This document shows positions 1 through 8,084 of a DNA stretch of 64,000 nucleotides, piece after piece. The position numbers and the translations under genes were made by a program. Every line of letters starts with the position of its first letter. Position 1 is the stretch's first letter. This stretch comes from G963667975 sp963677395 (GTDB lineage: Bacteria; Bacteroidota; Bacteroidia; Bacteroidales; G963667975). Below the pieces are notes generated by a model. That model saw nothing but the letters and a program-made list of their open reading frames with translations. It was not told the DNA's origin and searched no databases. The stretch lies in contig OY781965.2 of assembly GCA_963677395.2 (NCBI GenBank), positions 3,472,001 through 3,536,000 on the forward strand. The letters run 5' to 3'.

Positions 1-656
1 CTCATACGGGCAATTCTCCTTTTCACTTCCGTAATTCCAACGATGATTATACCGAGTAATCCCTCAGTAGCCGTATAGAGGTTCTTTATTTCCCGGAATA
101 TTGGATTACCCAAAACTTCCGATTCGTCAATAATTAAAACAGGCTTTTCTCCACTGATTATTTCAACCTTCCTTATGATCGCATCCAGTAAGCTGGTAGT
201 GTTTTTCTTTTCAATATCAATTCCCATTGCCCGGTTAATTTCCCGTAGCATCTTGTTCCATGATAATTTGCGATCAACTTTTAAATAATACACATTACTG
301 GTTTCCGTAGCAAACCGTTTCAAAACGATACTCTTTCCAATACCTGTGTTTCCTATTATAAGCCTCATATCAGAGTCTTTTTTACAGGATGTGGCAATAT
401 TCCACATCTTGCTATATTGTCGCACGGACGTAACTAAATTGCCTTCTATGAAGTAATCACCAAGCTTACTCAATACAGAGTAAATTAATGAATCAGCAAA
501 AGCTCGTTTATCGCTCAGAATTTCAGAAATAGTGCTTTCTGAACGATTCGTAATTGCGGCAATCTCATTGTTTTTTAAACCTTTTGTTGCCTTCAGATTT
601 ATAAGCTTATGCTTAAGCTTAATCTGCAAATCACTGATTGTTACGTTTTCTTTCAT
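1..656 (-). CDS. MuB-like transposition ATPase, 3' part outside the window
   Basis: About 218 residues are visible from an ATG at 656; the C-terminus lies beyond position 1. The N-terminus (about residues 20-50) looks like a helix-turn-helix. A Walker A motif GNTGIGKS sits near residues 102-109 and a Walker B segment VLIIDES near 173-179, so this is a P-loop AAA ATPase of the MuB/IstB/TniB type. Such proteins bind target DNA and direct the partner transposase. It starts 6 bp after the stop of the MuA-like transposase upstream, as in Mu-like A-B operons. The HTH plus AAA order fits MuB better than a host DnaA or DnaC protein. Confidence 0.85.
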   Translation of the reverse strand, partial: MKENVTISDLQIKLKHKLINLKATKGLKNNEIAAITNRSESTISEILSDKRAFADSLIYSVLSKLGDYFIEGNLVTSVRQYSKMWNIATSCKKDSDMRLIIGNTGIGKSIVLKRFATETSNVYYLKVDRKLSWNKMLREINRAMGIDIEKKNTTSLLDAIIRKVEIISGEKPVLIIDESEVLGNPIFREIKNLYTATEGLLGIIIVGITEVKRRIARM

Positions 657-661
657 TTTTC

Positions 662-2806
662 TTAAGTTTTTTTGATTCTATATATTTCGCCAGAGTCAGG
701 GTCTACATATTCCCGGAATCCGTCATTTAATTCTTCTTCTGCATCTGCAACACCTGCCTTATAATTGAATTCCTGAATATTACATTCTTCTTTATCATAT
801 CTCCCTGTAGTTCTCTTACGGCCTGTAAGTGGCTGGTGTGCTATTTCCTTCAGTAAGTCGCCGTAGTCAGATCTGTTTATGCCACTCTTAATATTCGCAA
901 CCGCTTCGCGGCTGATTTTATTCTGCAACTCAGGTACTTTCTTCATCTTATCGTAAACCTCAGTATCATGCTCGAATGATGCAAACATCTTAGCCTTTTG
1001 CTTCAATGTCCAATAACCGATAAATGTGTTTTTCCGAAATACAGGGGCTGGTTTGCCATAATCAAGTATATAAATATCAAGCTGAGAACCTTCGTCTTTA
1101 CCACGAGGTATTTTTGTAAATATTTCAGCGGCCTTCAGCTGCTGTTCTTCGGTTTCAATCGGCGGGAAATACATGTAACTGATACCGTCTTCTTTTATTT
1201 CCAGCCCTTCATTTTCAAGCTTTTTAGTGTGCTTTTGTCCCACCAGCTTTGCTAATTCCATTAAACTCATTTTGGGAGTTTCGCTCTCGAGGCTATTCCA
1301 AAGCTCATTTGGAGTTTTGTTTATCTTTTGCTTTGCAATAGTTTCAATTATGTGCTGGTTCCACTCTTCCATGCCTTCGGTGCGAAGCCACTGCGAAGCC
1401 ATTTCGGCACTCCTGGCAAATCTCTTTCCTTCCAGCTCCTGTTGTTCACTTGGTTTGCTATTTCTTCCCTGAGCCGTTAAGTTCATGCCTGAGAAGCCAC
1501 GTAAATAACGTGTAACCATATCATCAAATTGACCAATCATCAGCTCCACAACTTTTGCCCTTGCACGACCTTTTCCGGTCGGTAATACGGTTATTCCGAC
1601 ACCATTACACCAGTCTTTTACGCCGTTATAAGCTGGACCTTGGTCCATTTGCAAAATGTATGGTTTATATCCGGCGTTTTTAATGGCATTCTTAATAGCT
1701 GTAATTACTATTTCGGCTGTTTCGGTAAATCCTACCGTCGGTTCATTGTGAAGATTACGCATTGTGGCATAATCGAATAGTTTGATAACTGAAAGATGTT
1801 GCCGTGATTTTCCTTTTAAAAATACATTCTCATTATGTCCAGTGCCATCAACGCCCCATGCATAGTTTTTCTTTGTTGGCCATTCACGGCTGATGGATGC
1901 ATAAAAATTATTGTATGCATTAATGTAATCAGTTCTTGCACCCATCAGGATGTTTTCCCGATCTTCAATGTAATTCGCAACAGTTGTATAACCTACTTTT
2001 TTCCAGCTCTGGTAATCACATAACTCATTAAGCTTCCGCCATGCTTCACGTGCGCTCATACCAGAGCCTGAAATCCACAAAAAATCAACTGCTTGCTTCA
2101 TTTCCTGCGTGAATACCTCGGCATTTGTATTACCCGCACGTTTAACGGTGACAATTTCAGTTACTTCTATTCCCTTGCTTAAATTCAGAATTAATCTATC
2201 CAGCCATTCCGAAAAGCGAATATCGTTAGATGGTAATTTTACCTCGAGATCAAACGTTTCAATAGCTGTAAGAAAATTAACCCGTAATGAACGCAGCACC
2301 CTGTTAAAACTCTTTTCGTCCTGATATTCTGCTGATAGTTTCGTGTAGGTTGAATATAGCCACATACTTACAGCGCATAGCTTTGCGTAACCGATTATGC
2401 TTTTATTCGATAAATTATAGCCAAGTTCTAAATAATGCCGTGTATAATGTCCGTAATGCTTATCAATATAGGCTTTCAATTCCTTTTGAATATATGGAGC
2501 ATTGATTTCTAAAAGCCTTGCAGTTTGCTTAATAGCTATCTCTGTCATATCCATGCCCGACATTTTTGCGTCAAGCATTAATCGTGTACGCTCCTCATTC
2601 AAACACTCAAAGCGTTGTTCTATAACGCTCTTAAGCTTGTGAGATAATTTTGAAAATACTATTTCAGATTTTTTTCCTCTACAAGCACGACCCGTTGTTA
2701 TTATCTGACCTCTGTTCTTTCCGTTATTATAGTCAAATATTGAAAATCCTGCGCTAAGGAAATCATCCTTGCTTAGAAGCCATCCGTATGAATCATCGTA
2801 GCGCAT
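662..2806 (-). CDS. MuA-like DDE transposase
   Basis: 714 residues, near the usual size of phage Mu transposase A. The catalytic core shows D320 (WGVDGTGH), D388 (ILQMDQGPAYNG) and E421 (ARAKVVELMIGQF), the DDE triad of the RNase H-like integrase fold with about 33 residues between the second D and the E. The N-terminal 300 residues are helical and basic, as expected for end-binding domains; the C-terminal 200 carry a Mu-type beta-barrel-like segment and a charged tail. It would cut and join the ends of the element together with the adjacent ATPase. No frameshift or missing catalytic residue is visible, so the enzyme looks intact. Confidence 0.92.
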   Translation of the reverse strand: MRYDDSYGWLLSKDDFLSAGFSIFDYNNGKNRGQIITTGRACRGKKSEIVFSKLSHKLKSVIEQRFECLNEERTRLMLDAKMSGMDMTEIAIKQTARLLEINAPYIQKELKAYIDKHYGHYTRHYLELGYNLSNKSIIGYAKLCAVSMWLYSTYTKLSAEYQDEKSFNRVLRSLRVNFLTAIETFDLEVKLPSNDIRFSEWLDRLILNLSKGIEVTEIVTVKRAGNTNAEVFTQEMKQAVDFLWISGSGMSAREAWRKLNELCDYQSWKKVGYTTVANYIEDRENILMGARTDYINAYNNFYASISREWPTKKNYAWGVDGTGHNENVFLKGKSRQHLSVIKLFDYATMRNLHNEPTVGFTETAEIVITAIKNAIKNAGYKPYILQMDQGPAYNGVKDWCNGVGITVLPTGKGRARAKVVELMIGQFDDMVTRYLRGFSGMNLTAQGRNSKPSEQQELEGKRFARSAEMASQWLRTEGMEEWNQHIIETIAKQKINKTPNELWNSLESETPKMSLMELAKLVGQKHTKKLENEGLEIKEDGISYMYFPPIETEEQQLKAAEIFTKIPRGKDEGSQLDIYILDYGKPAPVFRKNTFIGYWTLKQKAKMFASFEHDTEVYDKMKKVPELQNKISREAVANIKSGINRSDYGDLLKEIAHQPLTGRKRTTGRYDKEECNIQEFNYKAGVADAEEELNDGFREYVDPDSGEIYRIKKT

Positions 2807-2831
2807 ATTGTTATTTTTTTTTGTTTTGGTT

Positions 2832-2873
2832 CCCGGAGGCTGATCCGATCAGCGCATCTCGCTTTTCTCCGGG
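2832..2873. promoter_or_regulatory. Nested dyad upstream of the transposase gene
   Basis: CCCGGAG at 2832-2838 pairs with CTCCGGG at 2867-2873, and inside it GCTGATC (2839-2845) and GATCAGC (2847-2853) form a second perfect palindrome around one base. It lies between the divergent starts of the transposase (2806) and the membrane-protein gene (2919). It is GC-rich compared with its surroundings. It could be an operator or a terminator-like hairpin shielding the two units. Confidence 0.5.
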
Positions 2874-2918
2874 AGTTTGCTTACATTTGTGTTGCTAAAC
2901 CTTTAAAATGTAAGACTT

Positions 2919-3320
2919 ATGGATCATATTGAAAGACTTATGAAATTAGCTGACGACCGCAACTACGGTCATCAAGCATATTTGCAATATATATTGCTAT
3001 TCTCCTCTCCTTTGTTTGGAATTCTGGTGACACAAACTGACAATTTTCGCAATGATGTTCAAAAATCCATTTATCAGGCAGTATTAAGTTTACTGTTAGT
3101 TGGTATCCTTTTCGTCTCCGGCGCATTATATAGTCATGTATATGCTTCACGGAAGCTTCATCTCTTGTGGAAGGAAGAATTAGAAGCATCTCTTCACGAG
3201 AACAGATCACCTTCTGCAGTTTTCGTAAAACCACTAAAAATCTTTTCATTTTTCGAGATAACTGGTTACGTATCATTGCTTATTGCCCTTTTATTACTAG
3301 TTATAAATGCACTATTTTAG
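2919..3320 (+). CDS. Small multi-spanning membrane protein, cargo of the Mu-like element
   Basis: 133 residues with hydrophobic segments at about 22-38, 50-70 and 108-130 and a charged middle (SRKLHLLWKEELEASLHENRS), giving three predicted membrane spans and no signal peptide. The family is not recognised. It lies on the strand opposite to the early operon, between the transposase and the early genes. TACATTTG at 2882-2889 matches the -7 consensus of this phylum. A second plus-strand frame begins 80 bp downstream, so the two may form a small operon. The position fits a moron or cargo gene (for example exclusion or defence), but that is inference only. Confidence 0.7.
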   Translation: MDHIERLMKLADDRNYGHQAYLQYILLFSSPLFGILVTQTDNFRNDVQKSIYQAVLSLLLVGILFVSGALYSHVYASRKLHLLWKEELEASLHENRSPSAVFVKPLKIFSFFEITGYVSLLIALLLLVINALF

Positions 3321-3328
3321 ATGGTTTT

Positions 3329-3820
3329 CTAAAAATCAATTACTTTTGTATGTGTACCCATAAACCCGGCTAATAGCATATTCATTAAACCACATAAAAA
3401 TGAGCCTTCATAATTATCTTGTAAAAGCAAATGCACTTTATGCAGAGATACACTCGGATTTTTCCCGTGAACAAGTCGAACAACTCTATAACCTCTTAAA
3501 AGAGCTTGGATATCAGAAATATTTCTATTTTGTTCAGGAACATCAGGAAGACATTCTGAAATACATTTCGCTATCGTGGTCTCAACGGCAACAAAAGAAG
3601 TGGGTAAATCATCCGGATAGTCTTTTAATTCGAGGAGCAGCACTTCAAATATCTTTTGCAACTCTAAAATTGCAGAATGGTATTGACGAAGTATCTCACT
3701 GTGTTGATTCAGGTTCCTATCGTTCATTTCATTCGGGATGCGCTGAAGCCTTGCTTCCATGCCTGTTATCATCTCCTTTAATGGAGTTACCATTTGATGG
3801 GTTTGAAAATCCTTTTTCAT
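3329..3820 (-). CDS. Hypothetical early protein of the Mu-like element, probably with abnormal C-terminus
   Basis: 163 codons. Its ATG overlaps the TGA of the upstream early gene in an ATGA arrangement, strong support for a real translationally coupled start. The first 75 residues are charged and heptad-like (QHSEILRQYHSAILELQKIF), a probable coiled coil. The last 85 residues lose that character and lie antisense to a more protein-like plus-strand frame. The reading frame may therefore be a truncated early gene continuing into foreign DNA. The family is not recognised. Confidence 0.5.
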   Translation of the reverse strand: MKKDFQTHQMVTPLKEMITGMEARLQRIPNEMNDRNLNQHSEILRQYHSAILELQKIFEVLLLELKDYPDDLPTSFVAVETTIAKCISECLPDVPEQNRNISDIQALLRGYRVVRLVHGKNPSVSLHKVHLLLQDNYEGSFLCGLMNMLLAGFMGTHTKVIDF

Positions 3821-3822
3821 AG
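3400..3822 (+). CDS. Hypothetical protein overlapping an antisense gene
   Basis: 140 codons from an ATG at 3400, 80 bp after the membrane-protein gene on the same strand. The first 60 residues look like a genuine soluble helical protein (REQVEQLYNLLKELGYQKYF). From about residue 62 the sequence is serine/leucine/cysteine-rich and is antisense to the well-supported start of the minus-strand gene. Either the true protein once ended near 3590 or its tail is an artefact of read-through. No family is recognised. Confidence 0.45.
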   Translation: MSLHNYLVKANALYAEIHSDFSREQVEQLYNLLKELGYQKYFYFVQEHQEDILKYISLSWSQRQQKKWVNHPDSLLIRGAALQISFATLKLQNGIDEVSHCVDSGSYRSFHSGCAEALLPCLLSSPLMELPFDGFENPFS

Positions 3823-4473
3823 CGATTTAGCGTCTATAATGATACCACGGCAATAAAGCTCACCATCTTCCATCACATCAAAAGTTGCGTGTTCCATTTC
3901 CGTCTTAATAAGCCATATGCAGTCAAGCTCGTCCTGAGAAAATAAAGCTTTAACTCTATTTTCAGTAATCGGGCTATCTTCCTCAATTATAATTGCTTCA
4001 AAATCGGAACATTTACGATACACTTCTTCCGGATCAATACACGGAAGTTCAGTTCCGGGAGCTACAATCACAAAATCAGTATCATCACCTACATATACAT
4101 CATCACCAATTAAGCCCCTAAAGCATATAGTATCATCACTATAACCAAATATTACAATTAAGCCGGATTCCGATGCTGCAACCTTTTCATCTCCAGTAAT
4201 TACATCCGGGTAAGTTCTTCCGGACAACGATTGTGCTAATTTTTCTTTTGTTATACTTACATTAAAATCAGGGCAAATCCACTCGTTATAAGCTTCATGC
4301 ATAATTGCTTCAAAATCGTATATGTCTATATTTAACATATTACGTTTTATCATCTCTTTTTCTTTGTGAAAAATTCGAAGAGTATCATCGTTAAAATCAC
4401 AAACAACCATCACATCCAAACATGTAAGAGTCATTTTTTTGTTTTTAAAATTTGTTGTCCAATCTGCATTCAT
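3817..4473 (-). CDS. Hypothetical early protein of the Mu-like element
   Basis: 218 residues from the ATG at 4473, 19 bp after the stop of the Ner-like gene; a longer frame is open to 4572, but that stretch overlaps the upstream gene. The protein is acidic, rich in D and E, with segments such as CDFNDDTLRIFHKEKEMI and EAIIIEEDSPI. No transmembrane segment or known domain is recognised. It overlaps the next early gene by 4 bp (ATGA), which places it in a coupled operon under the early promoter at about 4769-4801. Confidence 0.7.
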   Translation of the reverse strand: MNADWTTNFKNKKMTLTCLDVMVVCDFNDDTLRIFHKEKEMIKRNMLNIDIYDFEAIMHEAYNEWICPDFNVSITKEKLAQSLSGRTYPDVITGDEKVAASESGLIVIFGYSDDTICFRGLIGDDVYVGDDTDFVIVAPGTELPCIDPEEVYRKCSDFEAIIIEEDSPITENRVKALFSQDELDCIWLIKTEMEHATFDVMEDGELYCRGIIIDAKSL

Positions 4474-4492
4474 AATTTTAAAAATTAGGTTG

Positions 4493-4741
4493 TTATTTAA
4501 TAAGGTTATTAATTCTTTCCTGTCTTTTTGTTTCCTCAGTAATGTTTTCCAGAAGAACTTGCTCAATAGCATCTAAAACCCTAGGCTTTAATTTGCGATA
4601 TCCTAACATTACTTCTCCAATTGTTCTATATGTGTAGCCCGAAAGCTTTGCAATACGTCGGCGGTCTCCGGGCTTTAATTTCTTAGCAATCTCACGGTTT
4701 TCTGGAAATAATATTCTGCTTTTGTGCTTTGTTGTTTCCAT
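4493..4741 (-). CDS. Small HTH DNA-binding protein in the Ner position
   Basis: 82 residues, basic at the N-terminus. Residues 25-60 (RRRIAKLSGYTYRTIGEVML) read as a helix-turn-helix. It is the first leftward gene after the divergent repressor, the place that the ner gene holds in Mu-type phages, where it represses the early and repressor promoters. Function is inferred from size, fold and position; sequence homology to Ner itself was not shown. Confidence 0.7.
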   Translation of the reverse strand: METTKHKSRILFPENREIAKKLKPGDRRRIAKLSGYTYRTIGEVMLGYRKLKPRVLDAIEQVLLENITEETKRQERINNLIK

Positions 4742-4768
4742 TGTATTATTTTTGTCGTGTTAAAACTG

Positions 4769-4810
4769 CAAATATACATCAAGAATCTTGGTAAATTCAA
4801 GATTCTTGAT
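4769..4810 (-). promoter_or_regulatory. Early promoter and operator of the Mu-like element
   Basis: ATCAAGAATCTTG at 4778-4790 and its exact reverse complement CAAGATTCTTGAT at 4798-4810 form a 13-bp dyad with a 7-bp spacer; each half is itself nearly palindromic, so it may hold two operators. On the minus strand a TATATTTG element (read from 4776 down to 4769) matches the phylum's -7 consensus, with CTTG about 21 bp upstream inside the dyad. A repressor bound here would block transcription of the ner-like and later genes. The divergent repressor gene starts 16 bp to the right. Confidence 0.7.
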
Positions 4811-4825
4811 AATATTTTTATTATC

Positions 4826-5356
4826 ATGATATACTTTTCTGTTAACTTACAATATATCAGGAAATTAAAAAAGATAAATCAATCCTATATTGCGAATGAA
4901 ATAGGTGTTAAAAGCACTTCTATATCTAATTATGAACAAGGAATATCTTTTCCAGATTATGATAAATTAATAAAAATATCCAAGATACTTGGTGTTTCTA
5001 TAGATGATTTACTTACAGAAGATATTTCTAAAAAAAATGAATACCCATTTAAAGATAATAAGCAGTATGAAAATTTAAAAAATGAATACCCAATATGTTT
5101 AGAAAATGAATACCCAATTGAATACCCATTAAAAAAAAATGAATACCCAAAACTAAAAAATAGACCCGCAGGTAGTTCATTTGAATGTTTAGAGTGTAAA
5201 TTGAAAGACCAAATAATAACTTCAAAGGAAGAGACTATTAAAGCTCTTCAAGCAACAACCGATGCCCAAAAGAAACAAATAGACATGCTTGAGGATATTA
5301 TATCAAATAACGATACTAACGGCCACAGCGGTGGCCAAAAAAGAAAGGCGGGTTGA
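4826..5356 (+). CDS. XRE-family repressor of the Mu-like element with EYP repeats
   Basis: 176 residues from the ATG at 4826; the frame is open further upstream but that part is out of context and would overlap the operator. Residues 6-65 form a Cro/C1-type HTH (KINQSYIANEIGVKSTSISN) ending in the usual LGVSIDDLL. A low-complexity linker follows with five EYP motifs, four of them NEYP. The C-terminal 50 residues look like a coiled coil (EETIKALQATTDAQKKQID), probably for oligomerisation. It diverges from the early operon and faces the 13-bp dyad, as a lysogeny repressor would. Confidence 0.85.
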   Translation: MIYFSVNLQYIRKLKKINQSYIANEIGVKSTSISNYEQGISFPDYDKLIKISKILGVSIDDLLTEDISKKNEYPFKDNKQYENLKNEYPICLENEYPIEYPLKKNEYPKLKNRPAGSSFECLECKLKDQIITSKEETIKALQATTDAQKKQIDMLEDIISNNDTNGHSGGQKRKAG

Positions 5357-6054
5357 TCTGGGTAGTGTATAATATAGTAGCAGACAACGCTAATTAATAG
5401 CCATTAAGCCATAATAATAAAGGTCATCCAATAAAAGCAATACAATACTATTCAGATAAAGACGGGTAATCAATAAATCAATTACAGGTCTTAAGAAGGC
5501 TTCAAAAAAATCTATTTAACGGCATATTGATATATAACTTCGCAAACTGCATTTTAATATTCGCTATTCAAACCTTATTTTATCTTATAATGCAGCACTA
5601 TATTGAAACTTTAAAATCTGCAAATTTTTATTTATCAGCAAATTAATGTTATATCTTGTTATACATTTGGTTTTGTAACACTAATTTGCCGAAGAATATG
5701 AATCCGGGCATCCCTTATTCATAATTGATCGGTCTTGATTTTGAAATTGTAGTTGTGTATCCATGTATAAATTAAAATTGGTTCCTAATATCATTATTCT
5801 CCAAGTTCAAAAATACACTCACGAAAAGCCCATACCAAAGCAAACTTCTCCGGATTCTTTAAAATTAAAGAATCCGGAGAAGTTTTAATTTATTTACAAT
5901 CAAGCACTTATACTAATCAAGAATTAGCATACACCTTTCTTATCATATTTGAGATAAAATATAAGTTTAAAAAGCCTCAAAAGAGAGATGAAATACCTGC
6001 TATAAAAAGCCCATGTATCCATATTTTATCAATATGCAAAAGGCATCCACTCTT
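5357..6054. other. Gene-free stretch that should contain one end of the Mu-like element
   Basis: No convincing coding frame is seen on either strand. In Mu-type elements the repressor lies next to the left end, so the element-chromosome junction is expected here. GCAAATT recurs at 5620 and 5638 and is inverted at 5682-5689 (TAATTTGC), and a CA dinucleotide at 5679-5680, read outward from TGTTACAAAACC on the minus strand, is one possible terminus. The precise end cannot be fixed from one side. Confidence 0.4.
5842..5885. terminator. Perfect 21-bp inverted repeat, probable bidirectional terminator
   Basis: Two perfect 21-nt arms (5842-5862 and 5865-5885) with CTTCTCCGGATTC as core and a T-rich run on the plus-strand exit. 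It lies 170 bp beyond the stop of the leftward TPR gene and on the chromosomal side of the Mu-like element. Confidence 0.6.
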
Positions 6055-7302
6055 TTAGATTTCCGGACAATATTCAGCTACTCTGCGCTGTGCTTCGGTA
6101 TAACCAAGCTGAGCAGCCATTCTTAAATCTTCACAAGCACCTTTTTTATCATTATTCTGATCACGTAAAGCTCCACGCAAATAATAAGCCTCGGCAAGCT
6201 TTCCTAATTTCAGGCTTTCGTCCAGATCCTGTAGTGCGAGCTGAGGACGCTTCATATCCAGATATACCTTTGCTCTTCCGAGATATGCTTCGGCATTTTG
6301 AGGATTCGCCTGCATAGCCCTACGATAGTAAGTCATAGCTTGTTGACTCTTCTTATCCATACGCATATAGCAATTACCGATCTGAACATACGCCGAATCA
6401 TTTTCGCGGGAAATATTTGCTGCTTTATTAAAATCTTTGATTGCATCCGGACATTTTCCGATAGCACTTAAACAGATTCCTCTTTTATAATACAATTCCG
6501 ATTCATTAGCTTTGAATGCTTCTATGACTCGGGTAATTTCGGCATAAGCTTCATTATATTTTTTATTGTAATAATACAGATCCGCTCTTGCGCGTACTAC
6601 TTCTTCGTAAACATTGTTCACATTAAGAGCCTGATTGAAGTCAGAAAGAGCCTTGGTATAATCGCCAAATGAAACATTGATTAACCCTCTCTTGTAGAAA
6701 GCCTCGGCATAGTTTGGTTTATTTTTGATGGCAGATGTATAATCGGCAAAAGCCTCTTTCTTTTGTTTTTTCACTTCATATATTCCGCCACGCAGATAAA
6801 AGGCGTTTGCATCCGTTTTATTAATTTCGAGAGCCTTGGTTATATCTGCTACCGCATCGTCCCAACGTTGAAGCTGTATGTAAACTTCTGCCCGTTTGAG
6901 TAAAGGTTCTGTTAACTGAGGTTTAAGCTTTATGGCTTTCGTAAAATCATCAATTGCTTTGGGAAAATCTTTTCGTTCCGTATAAAAAACGCCTCTGTAA
7001 ATCCATGCAGGGTAATAATTTGCATTCTTTTGTATGGCCGATCTAAAGTCATTTAATGCTTCTTCATCACGGTTTACCGCCTGATAGCAACGTGCACGAT
7101 CCGTAAATGCTTCAAAGAACACCGGATTTCGTTCAATCACTTTCGAATAAAGATCAATCGCCATTTGGTATTGTTTCTGTCGAAGTAAGTCAACAGCTTT
7201 GTTGTAATCCTGAGCGTTGGTTACCGATCCACCGGGTTGTGCATGAATAAATATTGAGGACAGCAAACAAAAGGTTGAAATTATGGTTTTACGCAGCAAC
7301 AT
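6055..7302 (-). CDS. Secreted tetratricopeptide-repeat protein
   Basis: 415 residues with an N-terminal signal peptide (about residues 1-21, ending IHAQ). The rest is made of about eleven 34-residue TPR units, with typical A-Y-x-R-G and P-x-x-A-E-A positions (for example NYAEAFYKRGLI and NAEAYLGRAKVY). TPR arrays are protein-interaction scaffolds; no catalytic domain is present. It is transcribed alone, divergently from pdxH with only 33 bp between starts. The partner is unknown. Confidence 0.85.
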   Translation of the reverse strand: MLLRKTIISTFCLLSSIFIHAQPGGSVTNAQDYNKAVDLLRQKQYQMAIDLYSKVIERNPVFFEAFTDRARCYQAVNRDEEALNDFRSAIQKNANYYPAWIYRGVFYTERKDFPKAIDDFTKAIKLKPQLTEPLLKRAEVYIQLQRWDDAVADITKALEINKTDANAFYLRGGIYEVKKQKKEAFADYTSAIKNKPNYAEAFYKRGLINVSFGDYTKALSDFNQALNVNNVYEEVVRARADLYYYNKKYNEAYAEITRVIEAFKANESELYYKRGICLSAIGKCPDAIKDFNKAANISRENDSAYVQIGNCYMRMDKKSQQAMTYYRRAMQANPQNAEAYLGRAKVYLDMKRPQLALQDLDESLKLGKLAEAYYLRGALRDQNNDKKGACEDLRMAAQLGYTEAQRRVAEYCPEI

Positions 7303-7316
7303 CGTTTGTATTTTTG
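7287..7316 (+). promoter_or_regulatory. Predicted pdxH promoter
   Basis: TATTTTTG at 7309-7316 matches the TAnnTTTG -7 element, with TTTT at 7287-7290 at about the right distance for the -33 element. The start codon is at 7336, giving a short leader. It overlaps the start of the divergent TPR gene. Confidence 0.5.
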
Positions 7317-7335
7317 TAAATTATTTAAGTTGATT

Positions 7336-7980
7336 ATGAACTTGGCAAATTTAAGGAAAGATTATGGGAAAGGAGTCCTGAGTGAAAATTCTCTTGAGCA
7401 GGATCCGATAAAACTATTTGCAACATGGTTTCAAGATGCTGTGGATGCAGGTGAAGAAGAACCGAATATCATGACGTTAGCAACCATTTCCACCAAGGGA
7501 TTCCCTTCGGCACGCATAGTATTGTTAAAAGATTTTGATGAGCGTGGCTTTGTTTTCTATACGAATTATATGAGCAGAAAAGGAAACCACATGAAGAACA
7601 ATCCCAATGCAGCCTTAGTTTTCTTTTGGGCAAAGCTGGAACGTCAGATCAGGATTGAAGGCATGGTAGAAAAAGTATCAAAGAAAGAATCGGATGAATA
7701 CTTTGCCATTCGACCTCACCAAAGTCAGGTCAGCGCGGCTGTTTCTGAGCAAAGCGCAACTATTCCCGATCGTAACTATCTGGAAATGCTTGCTCAGTTA
7801 TGTGAAAAAAAATATGAAGGAAAAGAAATTCCAAAACCGGAAAACTGGGGAGGATATCGCGTTCTTCCCCTAAGAATTGAGTTTTGGCAAGGGAGAGAAA
7901 ATCGTTTACACGACCGCTTTAAATTCTGTGCTGACAAAGAAAAGAAAAGCGGCTGGAAAATTAAGCGACTGGCACCCTGA
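7336..7980 (+). CDS. pdxH: Pyridoxamine 5'-phosphate oxidase
   Basis: 214 residues from the ATG at 7336, the usual length. It oxidises pyridoxamine or pyridoxine 5'-phosphate to pyridoxal 5'-phosphate with FMN. Family segments are all present: SARIVLLKDFD (58-68), YTNYMSRKGNH (75-85), RIEGMVEKVS (106-115), RPHQSQ (126-131) and the C-terminal FWQGRENRLHDR (183-194) that binds substrate. The protein ends WKIKRLAP, the standard PdxH tail. It is followed after about 100 bp by ndh, with no obvious functional link. Confidence 0.97.
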   Translation: MNLANLRKDYGKGVLSENSLEQDPIKLFATWFQDAVDAGEEEPNIMTLATISTKGFPSARIVLLKDFDERGFVFYTNYMSRKGNHMKNNPNAALVFFWAKLERQIRIEGMVEKVSKKESDEYFAIRPHQSQVSAAVSEQSATIPDRNYLEMLAQLCEKKYEGKEIPKPENWGGYRVLPLRIEFWQGRENRLHDRFKFCADKEKKSGWKIKRLAP

Positions 7981-8084
7981 CAGTTTGAAGGCTTCTCTAA
8001 AGGACAAAAGAGAGCAAAAAAGTTCAAACCAACAACTAACACCACCATCTAACTAATTATCATCTATCTGTAAACAAGAAAAAT

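Noticed and set aside
2938..3276. Minus-strand frame of 112 codons opposite the membrane-protein gene
   Set aside because: Its product is Arg/Cys-rich without domain character, while the plus strand gives clear membrane spans; it is an antisense shadow.
4724..4825. 34-codon extension of the XRE repressor
   Set aside because: It overlaps the start of the divergent Ner-like gene and the operator; the HTH begins right after the ATG at 4826.
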